Origin: Methanosarcinales archaeon
Lineage (GTDB): Archaea; Halobacteriota; Methanosarcinia; Methanosarcinales; Methanocomedenaceae
Length of the DNA stretch: 15,769 nucleotides
Assembly: GCA_030666885.1 (NCBI GenBank)
Contig: DAOUWY010000018.1
Span: 1-15,769, forward strand
Direction of reading: 5' to 3'
Of the stretch, positions 1-5,893 are shown in pieces (positions within the stretch are counted from its first letter, which is position 1; the number at the start of each line of letters is the position of its first letter). Below the pieces are notes generated by a model, which made no database searches, was not told the DNA's origin, and saw nothing but the letters and a program-made list of their open reading frames with translations. The position numbers and the translations under genes are program-made.

Positions 1-678
1 CATGATGTAAATATGCCACATCGTATGTTATCCTATTTTGCCAGGATATATGATATGTATAAACTCCCAATTTATCCGTTAGTGATATACCTTAACCCTG
101 ATAATTCCGGTCTTAATATTGTGGACACATTTGTAAATTCAATCTATGATAAAGATATTCTTTTCTTCAAATATGAAATATTAAAAATCTGGGAAATGGA
201 TCAAAACAGGATCATCGATAATAATTTATATGGTTTGTTTCCAATACTACCATTGGCAAAGATCAAAGCAATCGATGATGTAAAATATTTAACAGAGTGC
301 TTTAATCTGGTACGGAAAATAGGCATTGAAGATGAAGTATTAAAAGCTGATATATATGTTTGTACTGGCATATTAGCAGGATTACGCTATCCTAAAGAAT
401 TGATTAAAAGTCTAATGAAGGTGGAGAATATGGAAGAATCAGTAATATATCAAGATATTCTTAACAAAGGTAAAGAAAAAGGAAGAAAAGAAGGAATGAA
501 AGAAGGTATGGAAGAAAGTATCATTCAAATATTGTCTAAAAGATTTGGTAATATTTCTCCCGGTCTGGCTGATATTATTTATCATGCTAAAAATGAGTCA
601 CAATTACATAAGCTTATAGATTTAGCACTCTCAAGTAACAACCTCTCCGAATTTGAGAAACAAATTCAAAACACATAA
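1..678 (+). CDS. Rpn-family PD-(D/E)XK nuclease/transposase-like protein, C-terminal part
   Basis: The frame is open from the first base (HDVN, then Met at base 13), so this is the 3' part of a gene that begins outside the window; about 225 residues are visible. The stretch PHRMLSYFARIYDMYKLPIY followed by PLVIYL matches the segment that follows the nuclease core in recombination-promoting nuclease (Rpn)/putative transposase proteins. The Lys/Glu/Gly-rich linker KGKEKGRKEGMKEGMEES and the short helical tail are also typical of that family. Members are usually near 300 residues, so the missing N-terminal third should hold the catalytic Asp/Glu-x-Lys or Gln residues. Related proteins promote RecA-independent recombination and are often scattered as multi-copy genes. 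The gene is visibly more AT-rich than the metallophosphoesterase and radical SAM genes, which fits an acquired element. No IS ends are seen. The family call is by motif only. Confidence 0.72.
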   Translation, partial: HDVNMPHRMLSYFARIYDMYKLPIYPLVIYLNPDNSGLNIVDTFVNSIYDKDILFFKYEILKIWEMDQNRIIDNNLYGLFPILPLAKIKAIDDVKYLTECFNLVRKIGIEDEVLKADIYVCTGILAGLRYPKELIKSLMKVENMEESVIYQDILNKGKEKGRKEGMKEGMEESIIQILSKRFGNISPGLADIIYHAKNESQLHKLIDLALSSNNLSEFEKQIQNT

Positions 679-989
679 ACTACAGTACATTGTTAAAAAT
701 GACTTTAGCAACAAATTGTTCAATCAAATTACTAACCCCACCCATTCCCTTGTACCATATTACAGCCCATCAAACAGATAATACATAATAACTGCACTCT
801 ACCGTGCTCTTTCAGTGCATCGGATGTTATGCGATTGATATTGCGGCATATTTTTTATAACCTTACATTATGGGTTTCATAGGCTACACCCACTAAAAAT
901 TATCTGATCGTACTTGATTACACTTGGATTATTGTATCCCTCAAAACCCTGGATTTTTAAGTGGGTACCTATTATTTACTATTTATGCT
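679..989. other. Intergenic region with a long inverted repeat
   Basis: No convincing gene lies between the nuclease fragment and the minus-strand phosphoesterase. The plus-strand reading frame that starts at 961 is the antisense shadow of the phosphoesterase. The main structure is the inverted repeat at 888-966, described separately. A T6 run at 851-856 and A-rich tracts near 895-899 (T-rich on the minus strand, downstream of the phosphoesterase stop) could end transcription in either direction. I see no tRNA or CRISPR-like structure. Confidence 0.6.
888..966. repeat. Inverted repeat with 13/14-bp arms and a 52-nt loop
   Basis: The left arm at 888-900 (ACCCACTAAAAAT) and the right arm at 953-966 (ATTTTTAAGTGGGT) are complementary except for one extra base in the right arm. 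The loop holds a smaller GGAT/ATCC pairing. A competing short stem is possible between 871-875 (TGGGT) and 888-892 (ACCCA), which would use the same left-arm bases. The repeat lies 24 bases downstream of the phosphoesterase stop when read on the minus strand. It could be a 3'-end processing or termination structure, or a tiny mobile-element footprint. Confidence 0.5.
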
Positions 990-1841
990 TCATTTACTTC
1001 TTTTACTCCTCTTACTCCGTGTATCAGGTCTTTTTTTCGTAATACCCAGTCTTCGCAGGTCACTTAGCTTCCCTAGTCTGGTGCCGTCCAGCAAGTATGC
1101 CTGCGCCCCGTCCAGTTCCACTGCCCCTGAGGTAAACACAGGACCCAGCAGGTCGTCATGTAGCGATTCATTGAATGCCACGCCGCCGCAGAGCTGGCAG
1201 AAGGCTGGCATGATCACCACTTCAGGGTCAGACCATGGCAGGTCTCCTGCTTTTGACTTGAAATGTGCTTCCAGTACCTTGCGGTTCATCCGGGTGCGTA
1301 TCCAGGCAGGTTCGGCACTGCTGGAACCAAGTGGATCAGTAAACCTGATAGTGGGGTGGTTATGGGCCATTACGATATGGTCGCATGAGAGCAAAACAGG
1401 GTCGGGCCAGGTGTGGCCGTGGAAGTACCCAACACCATCAAGCACAAAACCCCTGGCAGGTTGTAGTGTAACTTCAAGTCCGGGCAAAATGCGCCGCACC
1501 AGGAATTCCATGTCTCCATCATGGTTGCCAGGAACTATCTCGACCGATATCTTTTTTGCGATGCTTTCAAGGAAATGGGGCACTTCCTCCCTTTCCTGCC
1601 AGGATATTCGGGGTATATTATGTTTCACATCCCCCAGCAGCACGACCCGCTCAGGCGCTGCTGCGTCTATATATTCCATTATCTTTGCGAGCGCCTGGCC
1701 GGACTGGCTTGGAATTACTATGCCGCTATTGCCCAGGTCCCACTCTATACCCAGATGGATATCTGCCACAACCAGTACCCGGATGTTATTCTCAACAACC
1801 AGACCTGGTTCATCCACAAGTGGTTCTAGTGCTGCAGGCAT
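990..1841 (-). CDS. Metallophosphoesterase, archaeal ICC-like (COG1407 type)
   Basis: A predicted cytosolic calcineurin-like phosphoesterase of 283 residues. The dinuclear-metal motifs occur in order: VADIHLG (Asp27, His29), LLGDVKH (Asp71), PGNHDGD (Asn106, His107), FHGHTWP (His141, His143) and MAHNHP (His160, His162). Length and motif order fit the archaeal COG1407 proteins, often called predicted phosphoesterases related to ICC; the substrate is unknown. The start has no Shine-Dalgarno site, but a TATA element about 26 bases upstream would put transcription at or next to the ATG, so a leaderless mRNA is likely. The C-terminus ends in an odd basic tail, RSKRSKRSK, encoded by 9-bp repeats and probably added by repeat expansion. 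The gene is divergent from the radical SAM gene and shares a 139-bp spacer with it. Confidence 0.85.
   Translation of the reverse strand: MPAALEPLVDEPGLVVENNIRVLVVADIHLGIEWDLGNSGIVIPSQSGQALAKIMEYIDAAAPERVVLLGDVKHNIPRISWQEREEVPHFLESIAKKISVEIVPGNHDGDMEFLVRRILPGLEVTLQPARGFVLDGVGYFHGHTWPDPVLLSCDHIVMAHNHPTIRFTDPLGSSSAEPAWIRTRMNRKVLEAHFKSKAGDLPWSDPEVVIMPAFCQLCGGVAFNESLHDDLLGPVFTSGAVELDGAQAYLLDGTRLGKLSDLRRLGITKKRPDTRSKRSKRSK
993..1019 (-). repeat. Three 9-bp tandem repeats encoding Arg-Ser-Lys
   Basis: On the plus strand the units are TTTACTTCT, TTTACTCCT and CTTACTCCG. Read on the minus strand they give (Arg-Ser-Lys)x3 directly before the stop codon of the phosphoesterase. A decayed fourth unit (TTTACTATT) may lie just past the stop at 975-983. 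Confidence 0.75.
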
Positions 1842-1863
1842 ATGCTAACATATAATATGATTG

Positions 1864-1871
1864 ATTATAAA
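1864..1871 (-). promoter_or_regulatory. TATA box of the phosphoesterase gene (leaderless start)
   Basis: The minus strand reads TTTATAAT here. Its centre is about 26 bases upstream of the ATG at 1841, the normal archaeal TATA-to-start distance, so the transcript would begin at or very near the A of the start codon. This agrees with the absence of a Shine-Dalgarno site. Inferred from spacing only. Confidence 0.45.
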
Positions 1872-1980
1872 TTCTCAGGTCAGAATACTGGCAGGACCCG
1901 GGACTGGATTGCACAGGGATTAAATCGTGATAGATATAACCCAGGACTTACCATAAGTACTATAATCAGATCTGGTTAAC

Positions 1981-2955
1981 ATGAGAACGTTTTCACCAAT
2001 TCTTGCATCCAGGGCCCTCTGGCAGTTGCGTGTTAAAAAACGGCCCATTGTAATGTCCCACGGCATCAATGCAAGGTGTAATATGCACTGTGATTTTTGC
2101 GAGTACTGGAAGGAAGAAAAAGAGGAGATGGAGACCGGGGATATCCTGGCCCTGCTGGATGAGGCAAAGAAGTTCGGTATAAAGTATTATAATGCCTGGA
2201 CAGTGGAACCTCTGCTCAGGGATGACCTGCCCCGTATAATGGCTTATGCACGCAGCCTTGGATTAATTACATCCATGATTACCAACGGGAAACTGCTCAG
2301 GCAGCGGGCACATGAACTGGATGATGTGGATTACCTGTCTGTATCTGTTGATGGGATAGATAGCTATAAGGATATCAGGGGCATGGATTTTGATGACCTT
2401 ATGGCCGGGATAGAGGCTGCAAAGTATGGGCGCAGGAATCCTATCCTGATCAACTGTGTCATATCAGGACAAAACCTTGAGGATGTCGTGCCACTGGTAC
2501 ATCTGGCCAGGGAGTTGGGAGTCTGGATATCTTTTGAGCCATTGGACGAATCAGGGGGTATCGATCCTGCTGTTTGGGAGGTAATTGGAATACGTGATTA
2601 TGTAAAGTATGAAAATGTGCTGGACCAGGTCATCAGTTTAAAGAAGGAAGGTTACCCTATCATTAATTCATTGACATACCTGAAAATGGTAAGGGACAGA
2701 AGTATGGATTTCAGATGCCATGCCAGCGATATCATCCTTAATGTCACATCTGATGGCTGGATAGAGAACTGTCGGTTGAAACAGGAACATCTGGGGCATA
2801 TCAGGGACGGATTGGTGAATGTGTGGGAGAGTTCACGGGAAAAACGCAGGAGTATTACGAAGGAGTGTGAAGGCTGCCTGTTCTTTGGTTATGCGGAAGG
2901 GAGTATGCTGTATGATTTTAAGCCTGAGGTCATGGCACATTATGAGTGGATATGA
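1981..2955 (+). CDS. Radical SAM protein with a cysteine-rich C-terminal domain
   Basis: 324 residues. Cys33, Cys37 and Cys40 (CNMHCDFC) form the CxxxCxxC motif that binds the S-adenosylmethionine-cleaving [4Fe-4S] cluster. The usual GGEPLL motif appears as AWTVEPLLR (72-80), so the Gly-Gly pair is replaced while Glu-Pro-Leu-Leu is kept. SVDG (122-125) is the usual strand of the partial TIM barrel. Four further cysteines (Cys246, Cys264, Cys296, Cys299) in a C-terminal region with SDGWIENC could hold an auxiliary iron-sulfur cluster, as in SPASM or twitch domains. The layout resembles HpnH/MoaA-like enzymes, but the substrate cannot be read from the sequence. The ATG at 1981 has no clear Shine-Dalgarno site. 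The gene stands alone, divergent from the phosphoesterase, so context gives no pathway. Radical SAM membership is firm; the specific function is unknown. Confidence 0.88.
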   Translation: MRTFSPILASRALWQLRVKKRPIVMSHGINARCNMHCDFCEYWKEEKEEMETGDILALLDEAKKFGIKYYNAWTVEPLLRDDLPRIMAYARSLGLITSMITNGKLLRQRAHELDDVDYLSVSVDGIDSYKDIRGMDFDDLMAGIEAAKYGRRNPILINCVISGQNLEDVVPLVHLARELGVWISFEPLDESGGIDPAVWEVIGIRDYVKYENVLDQVISLKKEGYPIINSLTYLKMVRDRSMDFRCHASDIILNVTSDGWIENCRLKQEHLGHIRDGLVNVWESSREKRRSITKECEGCLFFGYAEGSMLYDFKPEVMAHYEWI

Positions 2956-3020
2956 TGTGACTGTTCAGAATAATTCAAGCTGTTGGGATTATTTTATACT
3001 TTGTATTCAATTGAATAATT

Positions 3021-3040
3021 CCACTGTATTTTTACACTGG
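3021..3040 (+). terminator. Possible terminator hairpin after the radical SAM gene
   Basis: CCACTGTA and TACACTGG flank a TTTT loop, giving an 8-bp stem with one mismatch, 65 bases past the stop codon. The T-rich stretch at 2991-3003 just before it would also suit archaeal oligo(dT) termination. Weak evidence. Confidence 0.3.
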
Positions 3041-3278
3041 AATTTTCAACACTGCGGTACGTTCGAAAGATATTCGCATTATACGCGTTCGCAGCATCAA
3101 CTTTACGTTCTTTGTGATATAATATCTCATAAATTTTATATTTTAACAGCCATGCCCACAACCAACAGTATCTAAGAACAACCAAGGACATCGACTGCAC
3201 ACACCACCTACAAGCCATGCTCAGTGCATGTGCAAAAGGTAAGCGGGTTGAAATTATTTTAATTTTATAATTAACCAT

Positions 3279-3391
3279 AGATAAACAAAGATGAACAAAG
3301 ATAACGGCAATTATGGGTTTTAATTTTAATTATACGGTCTAAATAAAATAAAATTTTAGCAGTAATATCTGCGTTTACTCGTGTTCATCTG
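3279..3391. repeat. Opposed 10-bp-period repeat pair around a 60-bp AT-rich core
   Basis: Bases 3281-3310 read as successive decamers ATAAACAAAG, ATGAACAAAG, ATAACGGCAA. The reverse complement of 3366-3391 carries the same type of units (AGATGAACAC, GAGTAAACGC, AGAT). The two blocks therefore face each other across an AT-rich core. A further partial copy (AACCATAGATGAA) precedes the small ORF near 3600. This looks like a small dispersed intergenic element; no transposase is present. Confidence 0.4.
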
Positions 3392-3418
3392 CTGTTCCAA
3401 ACTCCCGCGAATCCACAA

Positions 3419-3495
3419 GGCAGGCTGCCACCCTGCCGGAGCCTCCACACCCCACACGCACGCACTGTTGACTCACACACGAGCAGTCGTGGGGT
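3419..3495. ncRNA. Candidate structured RNA in a GC-rich intergenic block
   Basis: GGCAGG (3419-3424) pairs with CCTGCC (3432-3437) across a 7-base loop. ACCCCAC (3449-3455) pairs with GTGGGGT (3489-3495), with an inner ACTG/CAGT pairing (3464-3467 with 3484-3487). The block is clearly richer in G+C than the sequence on both sides, which in an AT-rich intergenic region can mark a folded RNA. The strand is not determined and no known RNA family was recognised. Confidence 0.22.
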
Positions 3496-3617
3496 ATTTA
3501 GTGTGATGGGGGCTTTTTGTGATACAGGGACGTTTGGGGTCGGCTGATGGCTTGGATTGTGATGGATAGATTAAATGAGAATCAGGATAACCACATAAAA
3601 CCATAGATGAAATATTT

Positions 3618-3821
3618 ATGCAAACAGTTTCTGTTGATTTCCCAAGAGATCTAATAAATATATTTAAAGTAAGAGAAAAAGACATATCAAAAGTTGTCAG
3701 AGAAACATTGTCATCAGAACTATATAGAGAAGGTCATGAAGTGATTGTTTTATCAGATTCCGGTCCACTTATAGCATTATCTAAAATTAATGATGAAATT
3801 TTAGGTTTATTTGATGATTAA
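3618..3821 (+). pseudogene. Toxin-antitoxin remnant: UPF0175-like antitoxin start fused to PIN toxin start
   Basis: 67 codons. Residues 1-39 (MQTVSVDFPRDLI, then RETLSSELYREG) look like the N-terminal half of a UPF0175/VapB-type antitoxin. Residues 41-57 (EVIVLSDSGPLIALSKI) look like the first strand and helix of a DUF3368/VapC PIN-domain toxin, including its first acidic residue (Asp47). In intact loci these are two genes, antitoxin then toxin. Here the antitoxin's C-terminal half and the toxin's start codon appear to be lost by an in-frame deletion, and the PIN domain stops after about 25 residues, so neither activity should remain. No Shine-Dalgarno site is seen. The ORF is AT-rich and ends 58 bases from the convergent pgk stop; a T5 run at 3832-3836 may terminate it. 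An expressed micro-protein cannot be excluded. Confidence 0.55.
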
Positions 3822-3878
3822 TAACAATATATTTTTACTGACGATGCCTTAATGGACACAAAATATCCACACCCGGGC

Positions 3879-5117
3879 CTATTTCGCTCTGTACCGTACC
3901 GCTGACTCCTTCAACGCCTCGATACCGGGAAGTTTTTCGCCAGCTAAAAAGTCAATACATGCACCACCACCTGTACTGATATGATCTATCCTTGATTCCA
4001 CACCAAGTTGTTCCACTGCTGCTGCACTATGCCCGCCGCCAATAACACTAAACCCGGATTTGGCAGCAGCTTTGATAAGGTCTACTGTCCCATGAGAGAA
4101 CGGCTCTCTTTCGAACACTCCGGCCGGACCGTTCATAATAACTGTTCCTGCACTCATGATCTCCTTAGAGAATTTCATAATAGTCTCCATCCCGATATCC
4201 AGGATAGGCAGATCATAACGATGTTTCTTATTCAGCACATCGATCGACTCTTCCACCCTCTCCCCTTTTTTATCCAGTGCAACATCAACAGGAAGACCGA
4301 TCCTTTCATTGTACTTTTCAAGTAGCTTACTGCCAAGTTCTATCTGGTCGCCATATCCCTGTGACTGAATAAATTCAATATTGGGTTTGCCAATATCAAC
4401 ACCCTTAGCTGCCAGGAGAATATTAGCCACTACACCGGTTAGCAGTACACTATCAGCCTTTCCATTTGACAGTACATATTCAATAACCTTCAACGAATCA
4501 TCTGCCTTTGCACCACCCAGCACATAAATACATTTTCCGCTACCGATATCACAACTACGGCTTAACGATGTTATCTCCTTTTCCATCAACCTGCCCGCTA
4601 TACCGGGAAGCACATCAGTGAATCCCATTATGGAAAGGTGTGAGCGGTGAGATACCGCAAAAGCATCGTTTAAGTAAAAATCGGCCAGGGGATACAGGCG
4701 CTTCACCATATGGGACCGGGCATGTTCCTTTGTAGTACGTTTCAGGTTTTCCTCTGAAAAGAATCTTACATTCTCCAGCATCAGGATGTCACCGTTCTCA
4801 AGTTTGCCGATCCTGGTAGCAGCATTAGAACCGAAGATATCATCCACATAGATAATATCTTTGTCAAGCAGGTCAGAGAGGCACCGGGCATGGGGCTCCA
4901 TCGTAGTAAAATCGATTTTACCAGGCCTGCTCTGGTGGCTCATAAGCACCAATTTCGAATCATCCAGTTCTTTAAGTGTAGACAGCGAACCCTTGAACCT
5001 TTTATCATCCAGGATCTCATTTCCAGGGCTCATAGGTGAATTCAGGTCCAGCCTGCAGAGAACTGTTTTTCCCGAAAGATCTAAATCATCAATAGTAAGG
5101 TAATCCTTTTCTGGCAA
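3879..5117 (-). CDS. pgk: Phosphoglycerate kinase (archaeal type)
   Basis: Transfers phosphate between 1,3-bisphosphoglycerate and ADP (EC 2.7.2.3) in glycolysis/gluconeogenesis, in the cytosol. 412 residues, the usual length for archaeal Pgk. Recognisable motifs are RLDLNSP (22-28), HQSRPG (61-66), LENVRF (114-119), NDAFAVSHR (150-158), GGAKADDS (201-208), NGPAGVFE (329-336), GGGHSAAA (360-367) and STGGGA (381-386). The hinge motif carries His instead of the bacterial Asp (GGGHS rather than GGGDS), as in other archaeal enzymes. The start is TTG at 5117, chosen because GAGGT lies 7 bases upstream and no in-frame ATG is better placed. A TATA element lies further upstream. The gene stands alone, but the nearby glucan synthase and glucosidase genes make a sugar-storage context likely. 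Confidence 0.95.
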   Translation of the reverse strand: MPEKDYLTIDDLDLSGKTVLCRLDLNSPMSPGNEILDDKRFKGSLSTLKELDDSKLVLMSHQSRPGKIDFTTMEPHARCLSDLLDKDIIYVDDIFGSNAATRIGKLENGDILMLENVRFFSEENLKRTTKEHARSHMVKRLYPLADFYLNDAFAVSHRSHLSIMGFTDVLPGIAGRLMEKEITSLSRSCDIGSGKCIYVLGGAKADDSLKVIEYVLSNGKADSVLLTGVVANILLAAKGVDIGKPNIEFIQSQGYGDQIELGSKLLEKYNERIGLPVDVALDKKGERVEESIDVLNKKHRYDLPILDIGMETIMKFSKEIMSAGTVIMNGPAGVFEREPFSHGTVDLIKAAAKSGFSVIGGGHSAAAVEQLGVESRIDHISTGGGACIDFLAGEKLPGIEALKESAVRYRAK

Positions 5118-5124
5118 ATACTAG

Positions 5125-5129
5125 ACCTC
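5125..5129 (-). promoter_or_regulatory. Shine-Dalgarno site that fixes the TTG start of pgk
   Basis: The minus strand reads GAGGT, 7 bases before the TTG start at 5117. It is the only good ribosome-binding match near the start of the frame and supports the unusual initiation codon. Confidence 0.65.
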
Positions 5130-5158
5130 GTTTGTTGATACGATATATCGGATTATTA

Positions 5159-5166
5159 ATTATAAA
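5159..5166 (-). promoter_or_regulatory. TATA box of pgk
   Basis: TTTATAAT on the minus strand. Transcription would start about 26 bases on, near 5137, giving a leader of about 20 bases that includes the GAGGT ribosome-binding site. Spacing is consistent with a normal archaeal promoter. Confidence 0.45.
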
Positions 5167-5262
5167 GGATAGTAATTTAAACTTTCGATGCCAGGGAAAA
5201 AAGCCGTATATTCAAGATATACAATCCAGCCACAATCTAAAAAAAATGAACAAAAATGGGGA

Positions 5263-5326
5263 TGTTGAACGAAATTAAGGAGAGAGGGGGTGGGGGTAAA
5301 AGGAAAATAACCTTAATCGTTCAACA
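5263..5326. repeat. Strong hairpin: 16-bp stem with a 30-nt purine-rich loop
   Basis: The left arm 5263-5280 (TGTTGAACGAAATTAAGG) and right arm 5311-5326 (CCTTAATCGTTCAACA) pair over 16 bp, with a two-base AA bulge in the left arm. The loop at 5281-5310 is almost pure purine on the plus strand and contains two G5 runs separated by one T. It lies about 100 bp upstream of the pgk TATA box and about 235 bp upstream of the DUF5611-like gene. It could be a small structured RNA, a protein-binding cruciform or a mobile-element footprint. Confidence 0.6.
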
Positions 5327-5455
5327 ATTGATTATATGTGAAATCTAGTATAAAAATGTTGTGATTAATATACTTCGATAATATAGGTTTTATTATTAAA
5401 CCTTTATTTGCCACCAATACGTATATACCCTGGAAAAACAGGAGTCTCCACAACC

Positions 5456-5500
5456 ATGGACATTTAAGAAAGTGTCCATAATCTGATAGATTATATTTTA
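5456..5500 (+). promoter_or_regulatory. Promoter/operator candidate upstream of the DUF5611-DUF98 pair
   Basis: ATGGACA (5456-5462) and TGTCCAT (5473-5479) form a perfect 7-bp inverted repeat with a 10-base gap. Overlapping it, ATAATCT-GAT-AGATTAT (5478-5494) is a second perfect 7-bp inverted repeat. The second one runs into the TATA-like TTATATTTTA (5491-5500), which would start transcription near 5521. A dimeric regulator bound there would sit at the BRE/TATA site. Confidence 0.4.
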
Positions 5501-5549
5501 CGAAAAAAATGCAAAGTATTTTATCATTCTGCAATTAACAGACACATAA

Positions 5550-5556
5550 AGGTGAT
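5550..5556 (+). promoter_or_regulatory. Shine-Dalgarno site pointing to an ATT start codon
   Basis: AGGTGAT matches the anti-Shine-Dalgarno end of archaeal 16S rRNA over seven bases and sits 4 bases before ATT at 5561. No ATG, GTG or TTG in this frame is correctly spaced from it. Confidence 0.6.
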
Positions 5557-5560
5557 ATAA

Positions 5561-5869
5561 ATTCACGAATACAAATTAAAGAGAGGATTCAAGCCTGAAA
5601 TAGAACGTATAAAAGAAGTATTGCAGGACAGTTTCCAGGTTCCGGTGACCGAAGAGGACGGGAAACTCATCGTCAGTTACGGCGCACTTCTGCGTATTGA
5701 GGCCAGTATTGTAGATAAGAAACTGTGCGTGGACACAACGCCCAACCCAAACGTCCCTGACAAGGAGATACTGGAAACAAACAAGAGATTCAGGAAATTC
5801 CTGGATAATGCCACAGGCTATACTGCAAAACAACGGGTCAGCAAAGCGAAAAAGGACGTCGGGAAATAA
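5561..5869 (+). CDS. DUF5611-like small archaeal protein, probable ATT start
   Basis: 102 residues if initiated at ATT 5561. The first in-frame conventional start is TTG at 5621, which gives only 82 residues and has no ribosome-binding site. The 20 codons between them encode a coherent protein start (IHEYKLKRGFKPEIERIKEV), and EYKLKRG resembles, from memory, the conserved beginning of DUF5611 proteins. A strong AGGTGAT lies just before ATT. The rest has an alternating strand/helix pattern, with SYGALLRIEASI in the middle and NKRFRKFLDNATGYTAKQRV plus a Lys-rich tail at the end. The protein is small, soluble and basic at the C-terminus; I know no biochemical function. It is followed after 24 bases by the DUF98 gene and is probably co-transcribed with it. 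A sequencing error hiding an ATG is the main alternative to the ATT start. Confidence 0.68.
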   Translation: MHEYKLKRGFKPEIERIKEVLQDSFQVPVTEEDGKLIVSYGALLRIEASIVDKKLCVDTTPNPNVPDKEILETNKRFRKFLDNATGYTAKQRVSKAKKDVGK

Positions 5870-5893
5870 TTTATCCATAATTCAGGTGTGAAA

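Larger units (their letters stand above)
2956..3617. other. Long non-coding stretch with repeats and palindromes
   Basis: No credible gene is seen in these 660 bases; the short open frames have random-looking composition. Visible items are a 14-bp perfect palindrome at 3004-3017 (TATTCAATTGAATA), a direct repeat GAATAATTC at 2968-2976 and 3013-3021, an 11-bp palindrome GATATAATATC near 3116-3126, the 10-bp-period repeats at 3279-3305 and 3366-3391, and a C-rich then G-rich segment at about 3399-3560. The mix of AT-rich and GC-rich blocks suggests an assembly of decayed elements or an unannotated RNA. Confidence 0.5.
5130..5560. other. Divergent regulatory region between pgk and the DUF5611-like gene
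   Basis: No gene is supported in these 430 bases. The region holds the pgk promoter at its left end, the 5263-5326 hairpin in the middle, and two overlapping palindromes with a TATA-like element towards the right gene. Composition is AT-rich apart from the G-rich hairpin loop. Confidence 0.5.

Noticed and set aside
1..989. A complete insertion sequence around the Rpn-like fragment
   Set aside because: No terminal inverted repeats or target duplication can be shown. The left end is outside the window, and the 888-966 repeat has both arms on the same side of the gene.
961..1848. A 295-codon plus-strand open frame, slightly longer than the phosphoesterase on the other strand
   Set aside because: It is antisense to a protein with complete metallophosphoesterase motifs. 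Its own translation is Ser/Arg-rich and shows no recognisable domain.
2994..3278. A 94-codon minus-strand open frame in the long intergenic region
   Set aside because: Composition looks random (Trp/Tyr/Cys-rich without pattern), there is no ribosome-binding site or family resemblance, and it lies over palindromes and AT-rich DNA.
3279..3391. Possible CRISPR array because of short periodic repeats
   Set aside because: Units are 10 bp with no spacers of regular length, and the two blocks are inverted relative to each other.
3473..3685. A 70-codon minus-strand frame over the GC-rich block and the antitoxin-like start
   Set aside because: No motif was found, and it is antisense to the better supported toxin-antitoxin remnant.
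5263..5326. The hairpin as a simple intrinsic terminator of pgk or of the DUF5611-like gene
   Set aside because: It lies upstream of both genes, has a 30-base loop and is not followed by a T-run in the required place.
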